DNA of 6,592 bases from the NCBI GenBank assembly GCA_016880505.1, contig JAEHDI010000442.1:1-6592 (forward strand). Reading direction: 5' to 3'. The stretch comes from Bryobacterales bacterium (GTDB lineage Bacteria; Acidobacteriota; Terriglobia; Bryobacterales; Bryobacteraceae). Of the stretch, positions 1 to 4,820 are shown one piece after another (position 1 is the first letter of the stretch; every line of letters starts with the position of its first letter). The translations under genes and the position numbers were made by a program. Under the pieces are notes generated by a model, which was not told the origin of the DNA, ran no database searches, and saw only the letters and a program-made list of their open reading frames with translations.

Positions 1-1444
1 CCCATGCCTCGTGGTGCCCGTCGGCGGAAGCCTGGATCTGGCCGTCTACGCCGACCGTGTTGTGCGCGATTGTGCTGCGGTACCACTCGCGATGCAGCGG
101 GACGCCATAGTTGATCGATCCCGGATCGAGACCGAACACGCGGCCGCCGGCGAACGTGACGATGTTCAGTTTGTCGGGGTGACCGTGGCCGCCGCCGTGC
201 CGGCCGAACCGTACGGCAACGGTCATGCTGGACGATCGAAGCATCGCAAAACCGGCCGACTGCAGCAGCGCGCTCCGCTCCGGGATCATCGGACCCGCCG
301 GAGCGGTTTCGTCGCCACTCAGAAGCGCCTGGACGGAGTCCCTCTGGGTGCGGGATACGAGCGCTCCGTACGCAGGGACCCGATAACGGGCGTAAGCGAT
401 TTCGTACAGCGGGGCGTAACCCACGACGTTGCCGCCCGCGCTGTCGTTGAACCCGGGCGGCTCGCCGTTCGGGAGCGCGAGAGCCAGCGGCGCATCATAG
501 AGAGACCGGTAGCGGTCGGTGTAGAGGTCGATACCGGCAAAGCGCGCAGCCTCGGCAAGAGGCCAGAGGGCGGCCATCGTGTAGTGGTGGTAACCCAACG
601 ACCCCTCGAACCACAATCCGTCCTCCGTGACACCGCGCTCGATCTGGACGCGGAAGCCGCGGCCGGGGTCGTCGATGGCTTCCTTGACGAGGGATTCGTC
701 ACCGGCGGCGAGCCCGGCAAGCCCGACGGCACTGTTCTTCCAGCACTGGATATTGTGGATTCCCATGCGGTGCTCGCGGATGACGTGGGCGGCCGGCAAG
801 AGCAAACCAGTCTCAATACGGCGACGTTCGCCGGACGAGAAGAAATCGCGCACCAGGCAGTAGCCCCAGGCGAGTGGGATCAGCCAGACGCTCTCGTCGA
901 GCGTCTGTGAGAGCACGCGTCCGCCTCGCACATTATCCTCGCCGTTGATGTCGTGCCGCGGATAGGATGTGTAGCGGGCGGCGTAGCCGAGCAGAATTTC
1001 CCGGGCGCGGCGGGCATAGTCGTCGCGTCCGGTGAAACGCCACGACAGACCGAGGTCGCGCACGGCGGCGGCGAGCGCGTCGTGGACACGACCAACCACG
1101 ACAGCGTCGTAGGGATCGCCGCGATAGACGCGCTTACAGACGGGGCACTGGTGCTCGGTGGAGGAGACGGTGACGAGCCGGGAGCCGTCGTCCTTGCAAC
1201 TGTACCAGTGGGGCCACTGGCCGACTGCGGCCGGCACTTCGCCGGGCCGCTCGAGAGTTTCGGAGGCGGCAGCGAGCAGGCGGTTGAGGGCCGCTCGCGC
1301 CCAGGGATTTCTGGCAGCCTTCTGCCGCGCGGCATCCAGACCGGCGGCGTCGAGGAGCAGCCAGTTTTGGTCAGTTGTTCCCGGCAGCAGCAGGCGGGCC
1401 GGCGCCACCGAAGCGGCCAGGAATGCACGCCGTCGAACCATCAT
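1..1444 (-). CDS. Heparinase II/III-like polysaccharide lyase, Tat-exported, 3' end outside window
   Basis: The reading frame runs leftward from ATG at 1444 without a stop to the window edge, giving 481 residues; family members are usually about 600-700, so roughly the last quarter to third is missing. The N-terminus MMVRRRAFLAAS has a twin-arginine RRxFL motif and a short hydrophobic stretch, so export by Tat is likely, although an Arg interrupts the hydrophobic part and no clear AxA cleavage site is seen. An alpha-toroid-like region follows, containing HNIQCWKN (about 230-237) and GLWFEGSLGYHHY (about 276-288, Tyr285). A beta-sandwich part has GGGHGHPDK (His420, His422), a DPGS turn and RSTIAHNTV, all typical of Pfam Hepar_II_III. 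By analogy with heparinase II and PL17 lyases, Tyr and His from these motifs would catalyse beta-elimination of uronic-acid polysaccharide; the substrate cannot be told. Cys83, Cys100 and Cys103 (HQCPVCK) resemble a zinc-ribbon knuckle. The start overlaps the ankyrin stop codon. Confidence 0.9.
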   Translation of the reverse strand, partial: MMVRRRAFLAASVAPARLLLPGTTDQNWLLLDAAGLDAARQKAARNPWARAALNRLLAAASETLERPGEVPAAVGQWPHWYSCKDDGSRLVTVSSTEHQCPVCKRVYRGDPYDAVVVGRVHDALAAAVRDLGLSWRFTGRDDYARRAREILLGYAARYTSYPRHDINGEDNVRGGRVLSQTLDESVWLIPLAWGYCLVRDFFSSGERRRIETGLLLPAAHVIREHRMGIHNIQCWKNSAVGLAGLAAGDESLVKEAIDDPGRGFRVQIERGVTEDGLWFEGSLGYHHYTMAALWPLAEAARFAGIDLYTDRYRSLYDAPLALALPNGEPPGFNDSAGGNVVGYAPLYEIAYARYRVPAYGALVSRTQRDSVQALLSGDETAPAGPMIPERSALLQSAGFAMLRSSSMTVAVRFGRHGGGHGHPDKLNIVTFAGGRVFGLDPGSINYGVPLHREWYRSTIAHNTVGVDGQIQASADGHHEAW

Positions 1445-2115
1445 GGCTCGGCCTCCGCGCCATGCTCCCGGAGTAACGCCGCGATGTCGCCGCGGCTCCG
1501 TTCGAGGGCCAGTTGCAGCGGCGTGACACCGTCATCACTCTTCGCGTTTACGGCGGCTCCCAGTGCGAGCAGCAGGCGGACCATGTCGGTGTCGCCATTG
1601 TGAGCGGCCGAATGCAGGGCGGTGTAACCGCTCTGCTGCCCGGCGTTAACGTCAGCTCCGTGATCGAGAAGGAGACGGACGATCTCGCCGTGCCGGCCGG
1701 CGGCGGCGCTGTGCAGCGGCGCCACACCGAGATCGTTCTTGGCGGATATGTTCACGTCCGCGCCCTTCGAGAGCAGGAAGGCAACGATCCGAGCATGTCC
1801 AAAAAAGCTGGCCAGTCCAAGCGGCGTGAAGCCGTCGGCGGCGAACGAATTGACAAGCGATGGATCGCCGGACGCCAGGGACTCGACGCGTTCGGGGCTT
1901 CCGGCGGCCGCGGCTTCGAAGATGTCCAGACTCGCGCCGGCTGCGATGAGGAGGCTCGCGAGAGAGGCTTGCATGCGGTAGACCGCGGCGAGGACCGGCG
2001 TCTCCCCCCGCGCGTTCCGAGCACTGGCAAGCGACGGGTCGGCGACCAGCAGCGCTCTCACGCGATCTTCATCACCGGCCTTGACTGCTTCGATGATCTC
2101 GTCGGCTGGGTTCAT
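1441..2115 (-). CDS. Ankyrin-repeat protein
   Basis: This is a 224-residue protein made almost entirely of ankyrin repeats, a helix-turn-helix scaffold for protein-protein binding. Recognisable units start near residues 5, 37 (RGETPVLAAVY), 66, 95 (GFTPLGLASFFGHARIVAFL), 130 (GVAPLHSAAAGRHGEIVRLL), 163 (GYTALHSAAHNGDTDMVRLL) and 196 (GVTPLQLALERSRGDIAALL). The central ones match the consensus G-x-TPLH-x-AA-x-x-G-x-x-x-x-V-x-x-LL-x-x-GA-D-V-N well; the second and third are degenerate. No signal peptide or membrane segment is seen, so it is probably cytoplasmic. The start is well fixed: an in-frame TAG sits 12 nt upstream of the ATG and no better start lies between. There is no Shine-Dalgarno sequence, so translation may be leaderless or SD-independent. 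It is the first gene of an operon with the lyase (4-bp overlap). Its binding partner is unknown. Confidence 0.93.
   Translation of the reverse strand: MNPADEIIEAVKAGDEDRVRALLVADPSLASARNARGETPVLAAVYRMQASLASLLIAAGASLDIFEAAAAGSPERVESLASGDPSLVNSFAADGFTPLGLASFFGHARIVAFLLSKGADVNISAKNDLGVAPLHSAAAGRHGEIVRLLLDHGADVNAGQQSGYTALHSAAHNGDTDMVRLLLALGAAVNAKSDDGVTPLQLALERSRGDIAALLREHGAEAEP
1452..1456 (-). promoter_or_regulatory. Shine-Dalgarno of the lyase gene, inside the ankyrin gene
   Basis: On the minus strand GGAGG lies 7 nt before ATG at 1444 and 10 nt before the adjacent ATG at 1441, within the last codons of the ankyrin gene. The spacing favours the 1444 start, whose ATG overlaps the upstream TGA as ATGA. 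This is a standard arrangement for translational coupling. Confidence 0.75.
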
Positions 2116-2190
2116 GATCGCGGGCTACTGTACCACAAGGGGCCTCGTGGCGGGAGTTACAATCGTGCCGAAGGCAAGGGGGCGGCGAAT
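2116..2190. promoter_or_regulatory. Divergent promoter region between ankyrin-lyase operon and oxidoreductase
   Basis: This 75-bp gap must hold the promoters of both divergent transcripts. On the plus strand TACAAT (2158-2163) is a good -10-like hexamer, 27 nt before the oxidoreductase ATG. On the minus strand TACAGT (2132 to 2127) is a -10-like hexamer only 11 nt before the ankyrin ATG, which would make that mRNA nearly leaderless. No convincing TTGACA-like -35 is found at 16-18 bp from either. If both hexamers are real, each promoter's -35 region lies close to the other's -10, so the two would compete or share a regulator. No clear operator palindrome is seen. Confidence 0.4.
2176..2182 (+). 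promoter_or_regulatory. Ribosome binding site deciding the oxidoreductase start
   Basis: AAGGGGG ends 8 nt before ATG 2191. The frame stays open far upstream, antisense to the ankyrin gene, so this site together with the twin-arginine leader that follows fixes the start at 2191. Confidence 0.7.
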
Positions 2191-3342
2191 ATGCGTCGAC
2201 GTGAATTCCTTCAGGCAGGTCTGGCAGGCGCGGCTGTCACGGGACGGGCACAGGCGCGGAAATATCGGGCGGTCGTGATCGGCCATACCGGCCATGGCAA
2301 CTACGGGCACGTTTGGGACACCGGGTGGAACCACTTCTCGTCCATAGAGGTTGTGGCCGTGGCGGATCCGGACGAGGCCGGACGGCAGGCAGCGATGAAG
2401 CGGAGCCGGGCGCGGCAGGGCTACGCCGACTACCACGAGATGCTTCGCACCGAAAAGCCGGACCTGGTCGCGATCTGCCCGCGCTGGCTGGACCAGCGGT
2501 TGGAGATGGTGACAGCGGCGGCCGACGCGAAGGCGCACATCCTGCTCGAAAAACCGTTTGCTCGCAGCGTGGCCGAAGCGGACGCCATGGTCGCGGTGGC
2601 GGAGCGGAACAAGGTGAAGATCCAGGTCGGGCACATCGCGCGGACTGCGCCGATCGCTGCGCGGCTAAGGCAGATGATCGGTGCCGGCGAGATAGGAACC
2701 TTGCTTGAAATCCGCGGGCGCGGCAAAGAGGACCGGCGGGCCGGCGGAGAGGACATGATGGTGCTCGGCACGCACATCTTCGACTTCTTCCGGATGTTCG
2801 CGGGAGATCCGAAGTGGGTATTCGCGCACGTCACGCACGATGGGGCCGAGTTGGACCGGAGCCACGTTCGCACGCCTTCCGAACCTGTCGGGCCGGTCGC
2901 GGGGAGCCAAATCGCAGCCATGTTCGCCTTTGAAAATGGCTTGCACGGGTACTTTGCCTCGCACGCGAACGAAGGCGATGGGGTGGCTCGATACGGGGTG
3001 ACGTTTTACGGGAGCAAGGGCGCCATCGCGTTTCCGATGGACTCCTACCCGGGAGGGAACCCCTACCTCCTGCGCTCCGCGTCATGGCTGCCGGAGCGGC
3101 CGGGCGCGCCTTGGCAGAAGATCGAGGTTCTTCCGGAGGAGCAGGTCGATACCAGGGAGAAAGCGAACGCCATGATGGTCGCCGACCTGCTCGAGGCGAT
3201 CGAGCAAGATCGGGAACCGGCGTGTGGCGCGCGTGACGGCCGCTGGACGATCGAGATGACGGCGGGTGCGTACCAGTCACAGAAGACTGGGATGAGGATG
3301 TTTTTCCCGCTGAAGGGCCGGAAACACCCGCTGGCATCCTGA
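2191..3342 (+). CDS. Gfo/Idh/MocA-family NAD(P)-dependent oxidoreductase, Tat-exported
   Basis: This is a 383-residue protein. The leader MRRREFLQAGLAGAAVTGRAQA has a twin-arginine RREFL motif, a hydrophobic core and a plausible cleavage after AQA (residue 22), so it should be exported folded, with its dinucleotide bound, by Tat. The Rossmann domain starts at about residue 25 (YRAVVIGHTGHGNYGH). The nucleotide loop is glycine-rich but departs from the plain GxGxxG. An acidic VAVADPD follows beta-2. The family signature EKPF is at 120-123 with the expected catalytic Lys121. The C-terminal substrate domain contains GTHIFDFF (193-200) with His195 where the family often has its catalytic histidine. 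The family oxidises or reduces hydroxyls of sugars, inositols and glycosides; the substrate is not predictable here. The start at 2191 is chosen from the leader and the RBS. It is divergent from the lyase operon, which suggests a shared carbohydrate substrate, but this is inference. The stop lies 13 bp from the convergent MFS stop. Confidence 0.93.
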   Translation: MRRREFLQAGLAGAAVTGRAQARKYRAVVIGHTGHGNYGHVWDTGWNHFSSIEVVAVADPDEAGRQAAMKRSRARQGYADYHEMLRTEKPDLVAICPRWLDQRLEMVTAAADAKAHILLEKPFARSVAEADAMVAVAERNKVKIQVGHIARTAPIAARLRQMIGAGEIGTLLEIRGRGKEDRRAGGEDMMVLGTHIFDFFRMFAGDPKWVFAHVTHDGAELDRSHVRTPSEPVGPVAGSQIAAMFAFENGLHGYFASHANEGDGVARYGVTFYGSKGAIAFPMDSYPGGNPYLLRSASWLPERPGAPWQKIEVLPEEQVDTREKANAMMVADLLEAIEQDREPACGARDGRWTIEMTAGAYQSQKTGMRMFFPLKGRKHPLAS

Positions 3343-3355
3343 ACGGAAGAAGGGC

Positions 3356-4708
3356 TTACGCTCCGGACTCAGATTTCGCGATGGAAGGCCCCTCCGGGCT
3401 TGCGGCGCCGGTGATCTCCTCCGGAGGGGCGCCTGCGGAAAGCTGCTGCGCGACGACCAATTCACGGGCAGCGACGCGAAGGGCCGGCCAGCGGGTCCAG
3501 AAAATCGCTGCTCCAGCGAGGCATACCAGCCCGCCTACAGCCACGGTCACAGGGGCCCCGAGCCGGTCCGCAAGGGCGCCGGCCAGAAGCGCTCCGAATG
3601 GCGCGATTCCTAGGAAAGTCATTGAATACAAAGCCATTACTCGACCGCGCAGGTGATCAGGGACCATCGACTGGATGAGTGTATTGGAGCAGGCCATCTG
3701 CACCATCACGGCAAAGCCGGTCGGTACGAGGAGAATCATAGAGAGCCACAATTGGCGGCTGAGGGAGAAAAGAAGCAGAAAGGTTCCGAACGCGGCGCAT
3801 GCGATCGCGACCCAGCGGCCGAGTCCCTTGACACCGCGGCGGGCGGCGACCATGAGGGCGCCGGAAAGCGCGCCGATGCCGGTTGCGCCGAGGAGGAGGC
3901 CCAGGCTTTTGGCGCCGCCTTCCAGGACACGATCGGCGAACACCGGCATGAGTATGGTGTACGGCATCCCCACCAGGCTGACCACGCCCAGCAGGGCGAG
4001 GAGGGCGTGGATGGGGCCTGTGTGCCAGACGAATCGAAAGCCTTCGATGATGTCGGCAAGGGGTGAACTGCCGGGTTCCCGGACAGGGCGGGTATCGAGG
4101 CGTATCAGGAGGAGCCCGGCGATCACGGCCACGTAGCTGACGGCGTTCAACAGGAAGCACCAACCTTCGCCGAGCGACGCGACCAGGAAACCGGCCACCG
4201 CCGGGCCAAGAATTCGCGCGCCGTTAAACACGGAAGAGTTCAGGGCGATGGCATTCATCAGATCGGTTCTGCCTACCAACTGCACAAAGAACGATTGCCG
4301 GGCCGGAACGTCGAAGGCGTTGGCGACTCCAAGGAGCGCCGCCAGCACGAAGATGTGCCACATGCGTATCCATCCGCCAAGCGTGAGCGCGGCGAGTATC
4401 GTCGCCAGCACCATCATGGAGAACTGGGCGGCGATGATCAGGCGGCGGCGATCAACTCGATCGGCCGCGGCTCCGCCGGCGGGAGAGAGCAGAAAGATCG
4501 GTACCTGATTGACGAACCCGATCAGGCCGAGAAGCAGGGAAGAGCCGGTGAGCCGGTAGACCAGCCAGGATTGGGCGACGTTCTGCATCCAGGTCCCGAT
4601 CAGGGAGATGAACTGGCCACCGATGAAAAGCCGGTAGTTTCGATGCCGCAGCGCCCGAAAGACCGCGGCCCACTCAAATCCCGATTTGGTGGTGACCTCG
4701 GCTGGCAT
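3356..4708 (-). CDS. MFS transporter, MFS_3 / EntS-like exporter family
   Basis: This 450-residue integral inner-membrane protein has about 12 predicted hydrophobic helices. The soluble N-terminus (1-26, ending ALRHRNYRLF) leads into a first helix with QFISLIGTWMQ (32-42), followed by AQSWLVYRLTGSS. The motif A loop between helices 2 and 3 reads GGAAADRVDRRR (78-89). NSSVFNGARILGPAVAG (157-173) and DHLRGRVMALYSMTFLGIAP (351-370) are strongly typical of the MFS_3 (PF05977) group that includes the enterobactin exporter EntS. A charged, Pro/Glu-rich cytosolic tail covers about 410-450. The family exports siderophores, macrolides or other small molecules by proton antiport; no neighbour identifies the substrate. 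The ATG at 4708 has only a weak purine-rich stretch (GAAGAG) upstream. A minus-strand CATAAT (4729 to 4724) could be the -10, giving a very short leader. The gene is probably monocistronic. Confidence 0.92.
   Translation of the reverse strand: MPAEVTTKSGFEWAAVFRALRHRNYRLFIGGQFISLIGTWMQNVAQSWLVYRLTGSSLLLGLIGFVNQVPIFLLSPAGGAAADRVDRRRLIIAAQFSMMVLATILAALTLGGWIRMWHIFVLAALLGVANAFDVPARQSFFVQLVGRTDLMNAIALNSSVFNGARILGPAVAGFLVASLGEGWCFLLNAVSYVAVIAGLLLIRLDTRPVREPGSSPLADIIEGFRFVWHTGPIHALLALLGVVSLVGMPYTILMPVFADRVLEGGAKSLGLLLGATGIGALSGALMVAARRGVKGLGRWVAIACAAFGTFLLLFSLSRQLWLSMILLVPTGFAVMVQMACSNTLIQSMVPDHLRGRVMALYSMTFLGIAPFGALLAGALADRLGAPVTVAVGGLVCLAGAAIFWTRWPALRVAARELVVAQQLSAGAPPEEITGAASPEGPSIAKSESGA
3388..3430. 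repeat. Perfect 10-bp inverted repeat inside the 3' end of the MFS gene
   Basis: GCCCCTCCGG at 3388-3397 is the exact reverse complement of CCGGAGGGGC at 3421-3430, separated by 23 nt. It begins 45 bp past the oxidoreductase stop and lies in the codons for the Pro/Glu-rich tail of the MFS protein. There is no T-run on either side, so it is not a classical intrinsic terminator. It could still fold as a GC-rich hairpin at the 3' end of the read-through oxidoreductase mRNA. Chance similarity in GC-rich coding DNA is also possible. Confidence 0.35.
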
Positions 4709-4820
4709 GCAGATCGTCTCTTCATTATGCAGTGGCTGGACAGCCGGCGTGCTGTCTGGCCCTCACCGTGTCTTTCCGCGCCAGATGACCGGGATTACAC
4801 TTGGGTGTGGGGGGTGTGCC
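4709..4820. promoter_or_regulatory. Divergent intergenic region between MFS exporter and E1 gene
   Basis: This region of about 112 bp separates two divergent genes. On the minus strand CATAAT (4729 to 4724) is a -10-like hexamer 15 nt before the MFS start. On the plus strand TACACT (4796-4801) is a -10-like hexamer 19 nt before the proposed TTG start of E1. Neither has a good -35. A run of six G at 4809-4814 lies 6 nt before the TTG and may act as a Shine-Dalgarno. If the ATG at 4785 is the true E1 start instead, the last 36 bp of this region would be coding. Confidence 0.4.

Noticed and set aside
11..910. 299-codon open frame on the plus strand
   Set aside because: It is antisense to the lyase, whose minus-strand frame shows clear Hepar_II_III motifs. 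The plus-strand translation is low-complexity, Arg/Val/Gly-rich and matches no family. This is a typical high-GC shadow frame.
953..1603. 216-codon open frame on the plus strand
   Set aside because: It is antisense to the lyase and the end of the ankyrin gene, with no recognisable domain, and the frame across the junction is explained by GC-rich codons.
1441..2115. Tandem DNA repeat of about 100 bp
   Set aside because: The periodicity comes from the ankyrin protein repeats and is diverged at the DNA level; there is no independent satellite or mobile repeat.
1513..2190. Upstream extension of the oxidoreductase frame, making a 609-codon ORF
   Set aside because: The extension is antisense to the ankyrin gene and has no family resemblance. 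The twin-arginine leader and Shine-Dalgarno at 2176-2182 put the real start at 2191.
3653..4136. Overlapping plus-strand open frames of 137 and 153 codons
   Set aside because: Both are antisense to well-conserved MFS helices and loops and have biased, charged composition with no domain.
4803..4817. Possible G-quadruplex in the G-rich run before the E1 gene
   Set aside because: There are too few separate G3 tracts for a standard four-tract motif; the G run is better explained as a ribosome binding site or chance.
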